A stretch of 64,000 nt of DNA from Macrolepiota albuminosa (taxonomy: Eukaryota; Basidiomycota; Agaricomycetes; Agaricales; Agaricaceae): positions 1,178,001 to 1,242,000 of the forward strand of contig JAMWFC010000077.1 of assembly GCA_027475525.1 (NCBI GenBank), given 5' to 3'. The notes beneath the pieces are model-generated. The model saw nothing but the letters and a program-made list of their open reading frames with translations, was not told the DNA's origin and made no database searches. A program made the position numbers and the translations under genes. Each line of letters starts with the position of its first letter. The stretch's first letter is position 1. Of the stretch, positions 11,257 to 23,240 are shown in pieces.

Positions 11257-12718
11257 TTTGAACCAAAGGTTCAACCGCGTATAGCATGCATAGCAAAAGA
11301 AAAAGGTAAGGCTGTGAGCCTTACAGAGGAGGATATCCCTTGATTGCGCCAGCAATGGCAACAGGAGTTTGCTGATATTGTCAATGGAACGAAGGAAGAG
11401 CTCCCTCTGTGGCAGGAGGTTAATCATGAGATTAACCTCATTGACAATAACAAGCAGTACAAATATCATTTGCCTCGCTGCCTGTGAGCACTACAGGATC
11501 AACTTCATGAAAAGACAAATAGATACATAAACGCAAAGTGGTGGGAACCACAACCAGCGGTACAAGCTGCACCCTCACTTTATATCTCCAAGAAGGATGA
11601 AACGTTGAGGACTGCATTAGATGTGTGACAGCGCAATGATAACACAGTCAAGGATGTCACACCTCTTCCAGATCAGGAAGTCATATGCAAAGATGTTGCA
11701 ACAGCGAAGTATAGGTCGAAAATCGACCTAACAGATGCATACGAATAGGTTCGCATACATGAAGAGGATATACCAAAGACGCTGTTCTCGTCCCTGATGG
11801 GGACGTTCGTGAGTAACATCATGCAGATTGGTGATTGTAATGCACCAGCGACATTTCAGAGGTTAATGACCTCAATCTTCCAAGATGTAATCGGGAAGTT
11901 TATGCACGTCTATTTAGACGATATATTCATTTTTTCTGACTCCATTGAGGAGCATGAGCAGCACCTACGAGTCGTATTTGAACGACTATGTAAGGCTAGC
12001 CTCTATCTCAAATGGAAGAAGTGCGAGTTGTACGCAACGAGTATAGATTGTCTCGGTCACATCATTGACGAGAAGGGTATTCACCCAGACACGGATAAGC
12101 TCGACCAAATTTGAGAGTGGCATACTCCACGCACATATAATGATATCCAACGATTTGTTGGACTTGTAAACTATATTGGCAACTTTTTGCCAGACATCAC
12201 TGCATACACAGGGCCACTTATGGCCATGACCCAGAATGGGTCCCCTTTTCACTGGAGACCGCTGCATCAGCGGTGCTTTGAGATGATTAAGCGCATTTGC
12301 GCAAAGACGCCAGTCATCTGGCCAATTGATCTGCGCATCGACGAGCCCATATGGCTCATATGTGACGCATTGAAGACTGGGGTTGGAGCCATGTTTGGCC
12401 AAGGTAAAACGTGGCAGACTTGCTGACCAGCGGAATTTATGTCCCATAAATTCACTGCTGCCCAGCAGAATTATGCTGTACACGAGTTAGAAACACTCGC
12501 AATCCTGGAAGCCCTCCTAAAATGGGAGGATAAACTAATGGGATACAAGATCCACATCATTACGGATCACAAAGCACTAGAGTTCTTCAAGACTCAGGTG
12601 CACTTGTCTCTGCAGCAATGTTGCTGGATTGACTACATGTCGTGGTACCAGTTCAACATCACCTATGTAAAAGGTGAATTGAACAAAGTCGCGGATTGTC
12701 TATCTTGATATTTCAAGA
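11257..12718 (+). pseudogene. Element C reverse transcriptase and RNase H with many stops
   Basis: The frame carries RT blocks including KIDLTDAY (about 11,720), the MQIGDCNAPATFQRLM block and the catalytic YLDD box at about 11,910. RNase H then follows, with TDHKALEFFKTQ near 12,570 and KGELNKVADCLS at 12,670. In-frame stops occur at about 11,341, 11,486, 11,627, 11,747, 12,112, 12,424 and 12,706. Compared with relic A, most stand at Arg, Gln or Trp codons and are explained by CGA to TGA, CAG to TAG or TGG to TGA. Catalytic residues are otherwise preserved. Confidence 0.8.
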
Positions 12719-14532
12719 GTGATACCTGAGATGATGTCCATGATGCGCATGACTATGTCCAGGCAGACAAACGTATTGACCCAGAGGGCAAAGACTTGCC
12801 CCTGCATTGGTTCCATGAGATCAAGGAACATAGGGTCGAGCTACGGGCTATGCGAGCGCAGGAAACACGTCACAGTAAGCGACTGCACAAACAGCGAGAA
12901 GCTCGCGATGTCAAGGCCCAGGTGCTGGTGGAGCATGAGGCCCCTCAGCCAAGTGAAGAGACGAGGCAAGGGGTGCCTCTGAGAGGTACTGATATGACGC
13001 TCCAGCAGGTGCTGGAGTCACAGGACCATAATCCTGCACCGGCCGACTTAGGCAATGCGCAATTCCGCACACGTATCCAGCAGGGGTATAAGGACGATAA
13101 TCTCTTCTTAGAGATTCTGAACAATATCCAAGCGCATCTGCGCTTCAGGGTGGAGCAGCAGCTTGTCTACCTTACTAGACTCACGGGGTCCAAAGTCATC
13201 TGCATTCCCCAGGAGAGGTCATTAATCACGACTATCCTGGACCAGGCCCATAGAGTAGTGGGCCACTTTGGAACTCAGAAAACGCTGAACTATGTGTGAT
13301 GCTGGTACTAGTGGCCACAAATGGCCAAAGAAGCGAGCCAATTCTGCTCGACATGCGAGCTATGTCAACAGTCAAAAGTATCGACATTAAAGCCACCGAG
13401 GAAGCTTCATTCACTGCCTATACTGGTCAAACCCTGGGATTCAATCGGGATGGATTTTATAGGTCCGTTTCCCAAGTCGAAAGGGTTTAACTACCTCTGA
13501 GTAGTGATCTGCAGAATGACCAGTATGGTCCATCTCATTCCGGTGAGAACCACCATGACAGCATCAGATTTGTCGTGGACCTATCTCAAGGAGATAGTAT
13601 GCCTCCATGGATTGCCAAGTTTGATCGTAAGCGATCGAGATGCTAAGTTCACTTCCAAATGGTGGAAGGAGCTGCACAAACTGCTCAGAGTAAAGTTGCT
13701 CATGTCGACGTCGTTTCATCCGCAAACAGATGGTCAAACAGAATGCGTGAATAGAAATATTGCACAAATACTGCAAGCATTTGTACGTCCTGATCAGAAG
13801 GACTAGGTGGATAGATGTCCACTCGTGGAATTCGCGATAAACGCGAGCATATCGGAAACCACAGAATATTCACCCTTTGAACTCAACAATGGCTACATGC
13901 CATCCATGATTCGTGAACTTTGTACTGACGAAGCTATTCATGTGGGAGTAAAGCAGTTTGCGCGCAATGTGCTAGGGAACTTGGCAGATGCCCATGATGC
14001 AATTATAGAATCGTGCGTATGGCAGATCAAGCATGCAAATAATTGCCAACATGATGAGCCGGACATCGAGAAAGGGAACCTAGTGTACCTCTCAACAAAG
14101 AACTTGAACCTGCCAAAAGGCAGGGCAAGTAAGCTGTGTCCGAAGTGGATTGGACCATATGGGGTCCTTGAGGCCGAGCCAAGCACGTCTAACTACGTGC
14201 TTGAACTACCCCATGCGCTGCAAGCGTGCAGGATAGTTCCCAAGTTTCATGTGTCGCTGTTGCGACCGTATATGGCCAGTAGTGATGCGCTCTTTCCTAA
14301 TTGTGCAACTCCGGAGCCGTATGACTTTGGAACTGGTAACAACCAGGAATGGTTTGTGGATGACATCATAGGTCATCGGTGGACAAAGAGAAACCTCAAA
14401 TTCGAGGTAAGGTGGAGCTTAGGTGATACAACCTGGGAACCGCTAGCGAACTGCAACGACCTTGCAGCAATGGACAGGTACCTAGAGTTGCAGGGCGTGA
14501 AACACCCTCAACAACTAGCAAAACGCGCATAA
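12719..14532 (+). pseudogene. Element C integrase with C-terminal chromodomain
   Basis: An HHCC zinc-binding region (HRVVGHFGTQKTL, then FCSTCELCQQSK) lies at 13,250-13,375. The DDE core keeps all three acidic residues: WDSIGMDFIGP (about 13,440), VSDRDAKFTS (about 13,630) and DGQTECVNR (about 13,735). Stops at about 13,297, 13,498 and 13,804 break the frame. The last segment (13,807-14,532) is open and ends in a chromodomain (FVDDIIGHRWT, FEVRWSLGDTTWEPLAN), which in chromoviruses targets integration to modified chromatin. Confidence 0.8.
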
Positions 14533-14679
14533 CGCACGTAGGATGGTGGAAGGTGGACAAAGTCCACGTTGATAGCTGGTGAGTGACTGGGTGGCGTGTA
14601 TGTGTGGTTGTTTACACCACTGGCGGAGTTGGGAGATTGTTTTTTTTTTCTCTTTCCTCAGTCCCATTACACATAGCTG

Positions 14680-17435
14680 ATGTGTTGCTTCGAAATGGCC
14701 TATTGGAGGCAGCAAAAGAATGATCAGAGCCTGCAAGGCTCTAGTGGAGGGGGGAGACCCCCAAATATACCTGTTGATCAGTACCAGAGGCAGCCGCCAT
14801 ATCCAGCGGTAAGCCAATATCAGTCAGCAGGCATGGCCTACCCAGGCTGCGAGGAGCCGCTGCCGTATCAAACCCCTTACCATTCGCAGGAGATGGACGT
14901 TGACAACAAAAGGTGCTATGAGCGCCCGGAGGACAGCATGCGCCACAGGCGCAGGCATTATTGGTGCCAGACACACTCCTGAGTAGGCTGGAAGCAGCGG
15001 GACAGCCAGTTTCTGCAACTGCGTCCTTCCTACAGGACAGTCTGCCCGTAATGGTGATGGAGGGCTTGCTCGATCAGATCGAGCTGATGAAGAGGCAGCG
15101 CATAGCAGCGCTGGAGCAGATCGACCATGCGTTTAAGCGCAAAGTGTCTTATTTTAAGGAACCAACCACTGAGGTCAAGAGGGCCAAGTATCAGCCCACT
15201 CAAGCGGTCGAACTTCCACGGGCCAGGATGCCACTGGCTGCACAATCTGCACGCCCTGAGCTGCCTGTTCAGCCCATTGCATCGTCATTGCGGTTGCCTG
15301 CTCCAGCCTGTCAGGCCCCCCCAGAGTCACTGACCGCAGTCAGTGAGCTCTTGGCAGGGCTGTCTCTGGGTCAGCGGGAAACCGCATTGTCTCAGGCTCC
15401 ACCTATGGGGCCCAAACCCGTCGCTGTGGCGCTAAGAGCACCCGTTACTGTCATCCCTTGCGCTGAGCCTGGAGGGAGAACTCTGGCGCAAAATGCGCCT
15501 GCCCCTCTGGTGGCTCAGCCACAACTAGAATCATCTGCCCCAACCAAGTCAGGGCCATCTTGTCAGCGTCGCGGCCACAAGCCGCCTCTTGATGCCTCCA
15601 AATTGGAGGTTATAGTCTTTCCTGCTGGCATTCCCGCACGAGCAGGAGAAGTCCAGATGCTATTCATGTTGCTGGTGTTTGTACTGGCCCTGCCAGAACA
15701 CTACCCCGTGGTTGTATTGACCCCAGACCCCCGCACGCCAGAGCAATATGATGGTCTGGTGGTAACCTCAAGAGGGAAACCCATATCTGGAAAAGGCAAA
15801 GCACCAGTACCATCCTTGTCCAACGAGAGCGACTATGGAGAGTCGAGCTCAGAGCAGAAGGAGGATGGGGAGGAGGGGGAATTGGCCGTGGACCGATTTC
15901 AACGAGTATTGTGCAATAAGCACATCGCAAAGAAGAAGGCAACTCGCGCCAAGGAACTACAGGCCCAGAAATATAGGGCTGAGGATGAGTTCTCAGGGAG
16001 GATCCCTGATGGCTTGAGGGTGAAGGTGTGGGGGCCGCTCGATATCAAGCAAATGAATTCGTGCTTTAAAGGAGCACTCAGCCATTGCACCTATTATTTG
16101 TATGCCATGAATACGGTGCTGATGGGAGCTGACGCCAATAGAGCGGCGTCATATGAGTATTTCTCTGGCCATCGTGCCCACATCCCAGGTACGATTGTGT
16201 ACAAGCACACCCCGCATGGTCTTCCCCGCACTCCACTAGAGCTGGACCGGCTCTATAAATATTACATGAATGTTCACGTTCTGTGTCGCGACAGAATTGT
16301 TGCGTACATGTTGATCACAGAGCTTCAGATGTTTGCACAGCGAACAGTTGAGGCTTTGCATAACCAAACTATGCAGCTCCTGATGAAGGAGCCTCAGTAC
16401 CAGGACCTTGTCAACCCAATGCAGGGCCCCGATGACCTCGCTCTTGTCAAGCGACAACACATCCTGGGGCGCTTTTTGTGCACAAAAGACAATGGTTCCA
16501 CGGCGTTGCACGTAATGCATGCTCAAGATCCAGCCACACCATTTAACCTAGTCCAGCTGGTGCAGTACGCGCTGGTCTTTGGTCGACCCAGGCTGGAGAA
16601 TACATATCAAGGCATCGTGGTGGATCATGCCTACCACATGCACTGGCAGACCCTCTTCGGGTTCGCCTTATGCTGAGCTCTATGTGCTAACAGCGCAGCC
16701 AAGCCCGTGATTGTGCGGCGCATGACCCTTGTCATGGCCTGGCCAGGGCTGTATCAAAAGGTGATTGCCTCGTATGACACCATGGTCCCCGAGCAGCCAT
16801 TTGAGCCCCAGCATGGGCCACAACTTGAAATTCACCAAGTTCATGTGCCCGATGACCAGGCATGGAACTTCTCCAACAACGACGCGTTACGCATCCTTCT
16901 ACACAACTGGATTCCACTGGAATGGGTGGACCATGCCTATATGTACGGCGTAGTCTTCCTGGAACAGCAGTTCCATTCTCCCACGATGTCCATGGACATC
17001 TTCAAACAGGTCGACAATGAGCGCATGGAGCACCTTGCCAAGTATGGCACCCCTGCCGCAATCCCGCAATGGGATGGATGGTGGGAGATGACCAAAAATG
17101 ATCACTATCATCTGATGTTCAAGCACCACGAGGAGAGCAATCTCCCAGAAAACTCTGAGGCCAATGGCCTCTATTATCTGATTGGCATGGACCCAAATCA
17201 GGTCAATCTCCTAAAACGCACGGCAGCACATGGTACGCTACCCACCATTGCTTCGGCGATTAATGTCGCACTAACAGAGTCTATGGTGGTAGACACACCT
17301 GCAGTCAAGGGGCCTATAACCCCACCGAGGACGGAATCGGCGCCTCCCCCTCCTGCGATTAATGTTGCACTGGAGGAGGAGTCAATGGTTACTGAGATGG
17401 GCGTGGTTGCAGGAGCATCAACATCCAGGTCCTAG
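14680..17435 (+). pseudogene. Accessory frame downstream of integrase (571 + 242 aa pieces)
   Basis: Three consecutive plus-strand pieces (14,680-14,982, 14,961-16,676, 16,707-17,435) form one broken reading frame of about 900 residues. The first half is Pro/Ala/Gln-rich and an acidic Ser/Glu tract follows (about 15,820-15,890). The conserved part has a RVKVWGPLDIKQMN segment and the ELQMFAQRT block shared with relic A's N-terminal extension. No catalytic motif is visible. It lies between the chromodomain and the 3' LTR, where retroelements sometimes carry an extra gene. It could instead be the 5' part of another, deleted family member. Confidence 0.5.
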
Positions 17436-17788
17436 ACCCATGTTTATTTTTGTTGTTATGTAGGTACCTCTGAGTACTTCACTCGAAACCTTTCAGCTGA
17501 TACGCACTCCAGAGTAGCGTGTAAATACAGCAGACCCAGAGGAGGGGTCACCCTATTTTTGTTCTTTTTTTTAATTAATTATATCTTGTCTTTGATGGCG
17601 TTCCATGTGCAACTGTCTGATAAGAGACTACCGCTATTGTGTCTAGACGACACACCTACTGCATGAATAATGCTAACGTTTGGCAGCAACGCAATACATG
17701 TGTTACTCTGTTACTTGCACTATTGTGCGTCTTTCATTTCACTACACCTCCCTTCCTAAGACCAATTATTCAGTCTCATTGGGGGGTA

Positions 17789-17962
17789 TGTAACGGACTC
17801 ACACTTGTTACCAGCATCAACAATGCTATAATCATTCAGTAGAGTATCATATAAGCTCAACATCTTGTATTCACTCTAGTTCTAGTCGAATCCAATACTG
17901 TGGTCTGATTTAGCACTGTGTGGGGCACACAAAATAGTTCTAGCTCGTAACCTCAGGTTACA
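17789..17962 (+). repeat. Short LTR (174 bp), TGTAAC...GTTACA
   Basis: It begins TGTAAC and ends GTTACA, a perfect 6-bp terminal inverted repeat. It directly follows a GGGGGGTA polypurine-like tract, as expected for a 3' LTR on the plus strand. No second full copy is seen in the window. Confidence 0.6.
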
Positions 17963-18479
17963 TGAAGGGAATGAGAGGTAGTGTCTGTGACCTGACACAA
18001 TCCAGCAAGTTTGGTAGTATGGAGGGTGAGGGAAGCTTGAATGGTCTGCATCTGAGTCTCAAGAGCAAGCAAGCAACCCCAAGCAGAGGAGGCTGGCTGA
18101 GTCATAGAAGCAGTAGAGGAGCAGAGGATAATCCAGTGAGGAAGTGACCTAAAGAGGCAAGAGAAAGTTCAAGCAGGCTAAAGGAGGCTCCCAGATCAAA
18201 ATGTAGAGACTTGTTCTGCTGTAAAGATGACCTCTGAAGGCTATAGCTTAGTCACACAGCTGGCAAAGGAAGATCCAAAGTATTAATAATTAGAATATAT
18301 ACTAACAATATCATAATAACTACTCATCTGGCAGAGAGATATCCAAAGAGAACAAGTCTAGGGATTCTCTATGCCAGGTTGAATGCTTCTGGGGCCTCTG
18401 AAGCATGGGAAACAACTGTACAGGACAACAAAACCTTAAAAAACTCAAAATTGACAGCACCAACAATTGCACAAACAAA
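17963..18479. other. Non-coding stretch between gypsy and copia elements
   Basis: No supported gene. The sequence ends at the GGACA target site where element D inserted. The flanking sequence resumes at 23,246. Confidence 0.6.
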
Positions 18480-18484
18480 GGACA

Positions 18485-18657
18485 TGTAGCAGTAAGTTAC
18501 ACGCAGCGGCTACGGACAGACACGAAGTATGTCTAACAACAGCTAGTGTCGTTGAGCTTCAGAATGAATGATATTATGTGATGTAAGGAATACATACCTA
18601 GTGTCGTTGAGCTTCAGAATGAAGAAGACACAACATCATTTACCGTAGGCCTCAACA
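18485..18657 (-). repeat. Element D 3' LTR (173 bp, with 51-bp deletion)
   Basis: It matches the 5' LTR except for three substitutions and the loss of 51 bp near the end at 18,640. It contains two copies, 59 bp apart, of a 26-bp motif beginning TAGTGTCGTTGAGC. Confidence 0.92.
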
Positions 18658-18684
18658 CTCCCACCTGACGGGTGTCCCACAGCG

Positions 18685-21600
18685 TCACTGGAGCTCGGAT
18701 CTAGAGAACTCCCCAATGATCCCCATTTTCCTCCGAAGCTTGTTGACGGCGTCACGGGGCAGAGGTTTGGTTAGGAGGTCAGCGGCCATATCATCAGAGG
18801 GAATGTACGCAGGCCGAATTTTCCCATCGTAGACGGCTTGACGGAGCCAGAACCAGTGCCGATCAAGTTGGTCCGGGGCAAGCGTTGAACCGGCACAAGA
18901 CGCCAACGGCATGGGCTATGTCGGGTCGAGTGCACATTGCAAGGTATAGCAGTGCTCCTGTGGCTTGGATGTAAGGGACCGCACGCATTTCCTCGACTTC
19001 CTCGGGGGTTTGCGGTGAGTCTGCCTTTGAGAGACGAATGCCAGGATCGAGCGGCGTGGTGACGGCTTTGCTGTCCAACATATCGAAGCGTGAAAGGACC
19101 TCCGTGGCATACGCCTTCTGATCAATCCACAGTTTACGCTGGGTTCGGTTGCGCGTGACAACAACACCCAAAAGCCCGGTTGTAGGCCCGAGGTGACGTA
19201 GTTTGAAGTATTTTTGCAACTCACTAATTACCTTGAGGATCGCTGTGTGGGATTGAGAAGCAAGTGTCATATTGTTGACATGGATCGGAATGATAATGCG
19301 AACACTGTCCTTGAGATAAACGTAGACACATGGGTCGGACGTAATGCGAGTGAAACCAATCTTAACCAGGACCTGATGGAGACATCTATTCCACAGATTA
19401 GCCCCCTGACGTAGCCCATATATACCACGTTCCAGCTTAGCACATGTGTCACCTTCACCTGGCTGGCGAAGTACGTCTGGAGGAACTTCTTCCGGAAATC
19501 CCTCCGGAAACTTCATGTAAAGTTCCGTATCGATTACACCGTGGAGGAAAGCTGACGATATGTCCACTGATTCAAGGTGCATGTCGTCGACAGCCGCTAA
19601 GGCCAACACGGTGCGTACAGCCGCCCATCGTGCTGTTGGGGCAAATGTCTCGTCAAAGTCGATGCCTGGCCGTTGGCTGAAGCCTTGGGCCACCACACGG
19701 GCCTTGAAACGCTCTATAGCGCCATCTGGCAAGTGCTTCACCTTGAAAACCCAGCGCGACCCGATTGCCTTTCTGCCAACTGGGAGATACACTGCACGCC
19801 ATGTGCCATTATTCTTGAGCGCATTCATCTCCTCAACCATCGCCTTATGCCATTCCGCAGTGTTATCACTTGCCATTGCTTCGTGGTAGGAATGCGGGTT
19901 CTTGTCATGTGTACCAACTTTGTAGGCACAGGCCAGGTTGGCGTGAACCACTCCATAACCACCAATGTCTACCCCGTGCTCGACAAAAGCGCGACCAGCT
20001 TGAAGCAAGGCCTCGTCGGAATGGATGTTGAGAGCGAGGTCTACCTCCTGCTCCCCATGGTTGTCAATGTCGGAGACGTTGACTTCCCACAGGGGCTGCT
20101 CTGGTGGTCCTTCTGAGCGTAATGAGGGTGGTGGCGGCGGTGGTGGTTCTCGGACTAGAGGCGATTCGTGGTTGTCTTGACATTGTATTGCATCATAGTA
20201 GCCTGCGTTTGGCCCACGAGCCGGTATGCGTGTGCGTTGGCTTGGTTCTCGTGGCGGTGGTAGGGGCCGCTGTTGGCGTGGTGCTCGTGTAGGCTGGTCG
20301 TTGCGCACATGTTCAACTCCCACCGGAAGTGGTGTGTCTCCCACTGAGCCTGAATTGTCTGTTGACGAATTATGATTTTCTTCCACCGAACCCGAACAGT
20401 CTCCATCGCTGCTGGGAGGAAAGACTGAAGCCTTGTTATCATCGTCCTCATGGCTTGGCATACGCGTTGGTTTGGAGGGCACTTCTGGCTCACAAGGGCT
20501 GTCATCTTGTGCTTGATCGTCAGCATCACTCTGACTGATGGGCGGGAAGCTGAAAGCTTTGAATGGTGGCTGAGGTGCATCGGAGAGGGAAAGACCAGGG
20601 AAGCATGATTTGTTGAACACTACGTCTCTAGAGACAACTATCTGTTTTGTTCTTGGAATGTAAACTTTCCACCCGGCATGATTGTCGGAGTATCTGACAA
20701 ATATCCCTGGTAGTGAGTGTCCATCGAGTCCTCTTCTTTTCTCACGACTGACCAACACGTATGCAGCACAACCGAACACACGCAGATGGCCAATGCGTGG
20801 CTTCCTGCCCTTGTATGCCTCAAACGGTGTCATGTTGCGTGGTAGGGCTGACATTGGACAACGGTTGTGGACGTGTCGGTATGCGCTTAATGCGTATGTC
20901 CAGAAACTTGGTGGCAAGTTTGCTTCTGCCAGCATAGAAGTGATGCTTTCCTCAATTGTTCTGTTCATGCGCTCAGCTACTCCGTTTTGCTGCGGCGTGG
21001 CGGTATTTGTGAACTTGATGCGTATTCCTTCCGATTTACAGTAGTTTAGGAAATCACTAGATGTATACTCCCCTCCTTTGTCGAAGTGAACACACTTAAT
21101 TGGTTTCTCTGCATGCCGCTCGGCCTGAGCCTTAAACGTTTTGAAAGCATTCAACGTGTCGCTTTTTCGGTACATATCATATGCTTCCATCCATTGTGTG
21201 CTGTCATCAATGAATGTGACCCACCACTTGCGATTTGTCTGATGCCCCCCAATTTGCATTGGCCCGTGCACGTTGCTGAACACTCTACCGAGGGTCTCAG
21301 ATGCTCTGTCTGCAGTACGAGGGAATGACGCACGGTGCTGCTTCCCTTGGAGGCATGGTTCACACACACACGGTAGCGGTGAATTAGATGACAGCTTTAG
21401 ATCACATGTGAGGTCTTCTCTGATGAGCTGTTCCAGCCTATCAGTTCCGAGGTGGCACATTCGGCGATGGAGAAGCAATCTATCGATACCAGCAGACGAG
21501 GTTGGCCCAATGTAGGACACATTTGCAGTGTGCGTTGGTGATGAGATCAGTGTTTCCCCATCCAAATATGATGTGAGGGTCTTATCGACGGTTGCTGTGA

Positions 21601-21706
21601 ACACCAGTTCATCGTTGATGGAGAACAGCACTTTCCGCTCACGAAACGTCACTACGAAACCATGGTGCACGGCAAGTGTAGTGATAGACAGCAGGTTGTT
21701 TGTCAA
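18685..21706 (-). pseudogene. Element D pol (integrase, RT, RNase H remnant)
   Basis: A 947-residue frame runs from 21,706. It carries the GAG-pre-integrase HHCC motif (HRRMCHLG...CEPCLQGK, about residues 80-120) and the integrase core. There the first catalytic Asp reads Asn (FSNVHGPM) while FDKGGEY and NGVAERMNRT keep the other two acidic residues. The RT follows (about 640-880); the usual HVDDM box reads HVNNM, so both catalytic aspartates are Asn. RT runs to RPDIAHAVGVLCRF, then jumps to a C-terminal fragment (18,912-18,685) with WLRQAV and DDMAADLLTKPLP, so about a hundred residues of RNase H are gone. Confidence 0.88.
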
Positions 21707-21760
21707 TTTGGGTACAAAAAGGACATTGGTGAAAATGACATCGTTAAGTGGCCTTCCATC

Positions 21761-22966
21761 TCAACCCTCTCCTTGTGGCCTAAACCTGATCAACCCCTTT
21801 CCGACTGAATACACTGTCGCATTATTGGCAAGACGTATTGGCACTCTCCAAGATTTAAAGGAATCTGCGAGGAACCACTCGCGGTGCAGCGTCATAGAAC
21901 TCGTGGCGCCTGAGTCTGTGTTCCACAGGGTGTCAGAAGGGGTGGTGGTCGACAGAGAAGATCTACAAACTGCAGCTTCAGCTTTAACGGCAGGGCCGTC
22001 ACAGCCTTCTTCAACCTTTGGTGCATCGGCAGATTTGGCGGAGTCCGCTTTTGCATTGTTGCGGCGTCCCCCTTGCTTCTTCTGTTTTGTGTTTGAATCC
22101 TCCTTTTTCGGCAATGCACGAGCGGCAGGGAGGATAGGGCACTCTGTGACTTTGTGTGCACCGTCGCAGATGTAGCATGTGATAGTTCGAGCGGCAGCGG
22201 CGGCAGCGTCACTTTCGGTGGCGGCACGTTGTATCTCTTCTGTTCGGAAAGCCTCTTCAACGGCATTGTTGGTGAGGTTGTTAAGCATCAATACAGAAGA
22301 TATGAATGGTGCGCATTCTTCACGTGGGAGCGCACAAAGCATAGCCATTGAACATAACTCATCATTGAGCATTTCCAGCGTGTAGACCTGCGACATGATT
22401 CCATCAGGCCCGACAATTGGGGCGGGACGGAGTGTGCGAATACGTTGCATTGCTCCCTTAACTCGGGTGCAGAGCTGGGTGAGTGTCTCGTTCTCACGGA
22501 GGCAAATATTGAATAAGTCGCTCAGCGAGTTGAAGCGAGCGTTGGGTGCTGACTTAGAATGGACCTCACGGAGTTTTGCCCACATCAGAGCCGGCCTAGT
22601 TCGTATTGCATCAACATGGATCTTATTTTCCTCGTCGAGGCCTTGGTATATTTCACCAGCCGCACGATCACTGCATAGTTGGTAAGAGTTCCAGGCGTTG
22701 ATTGAGTTTGCGTTATCTGGCTCAAGAAGTGGCGGTACTTCTTCGCCTGTTACGATTCGTGCCCCTCCGACTGACATGAGTCGTCCAAACATGATCTTTT
22801 CCCATTCTGTATATTTGATGGTTCCGAGCCTCGGTGTCAGTTGTCGACTGATGTCTTCCATGATAGGCGAGGTTATCAGGACCGATATATGCAGGAATGG
22901 TAGATTGTGTGATTGGCTGTTGGGAGAGGTTCTCAGTGGTGCTGCGACGTTGTTAAAACGGAGCAA
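21761..22966 (-). pseudogene. Element D Gag-protease start (401 aa)
   Basis: UBN2-type copia Gag. N-terminal block TPRLGTIKYTEWEKIMFGR, helical capsid region to about residue 250, zinc-knuckle-like CYICDGAHKVTEC near residue 270 (CX2CX3HX4C, one residue shorter than usual), basic linker, and the protease catalytic motif NTDSGATSSMT near residue 350. It ends at a TGA at about 21,759 exactly where the frame would continue into pol (DGRPLNDVIF), best explained as CGA to TGA. Without that stop, Gag and Pol form one long frame as in many copia elements. Confidence 0.85.
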
Positions 22967-23002
22967 TATATGATTCTTGTCTTCAGTGTAAGTCTGTGGG
23001 GC

Positions 23003-23016
23003 CGGGGCCCATAACC
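23003..23016 (-). promoter_or_regulatory. Element D primer-binding site (internal initiator-Met tRNA type)
   Basis: On the minus strand GGTTATGGGCCCCG follows the 5' LTR directly. Its complement contains GGGCCCATAACC, the anticodon arm of eukaryotic initiator tRNA-Met, as used by Drosophila copia (half-tRNA priming). Confidence 0.85.
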
Positions 23017-23240
23017 TGTAGCAGTAAGTTACACGCAGCAGCTACGGACAGACACGAAGTATGTCTAACAACAGCTAGTGTCGTTGAGCTTCAGAATGAA
23101 TGATATTATGTGACGTAAGGAATACATACCTAGTGTTGTTGAGCTTCAGAATGAAGAAGACACAACGGCACTAGGGGATGAAAATAATACTACGGTCACG
23201 TGCACTGAGGGCACCCCGTCATTTACCGTAGGCCTCAACA
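23017..23240 (-). repeat. Element D 5' LTR (224 bp)
   Basis: Full-length LTR. It shares borders and the duplicated 26-bp motif with the 18,485 copy and is followed by the GGACA duplication. Confidence 0.92.

Larger units (their letters stand above)
8815..17962 (+). mobile_element. Ty3/gypsy chromovirus-type element C with downstream accessory frame and 3' LTR
   Basis: Plus-strand order is Gag-PR (8815-10596), linker (10630-11256), RT-RNase H (11257-12718), integrase plus chromodomain (12719-14532), accessory frame (14680-17435), G-rich polypurine tract (17781-17786) and LTR (17789-17962). The C-terminal chromodomain marks it as a chromovirus. Gag starts abruptly at the A/C junction with no clear 5' LTR. 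At least ten nonsense codons interrupt pol. Assigning the accessory frame and LTR to the same element is inferred from position and strand. Confidence 0.7.
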
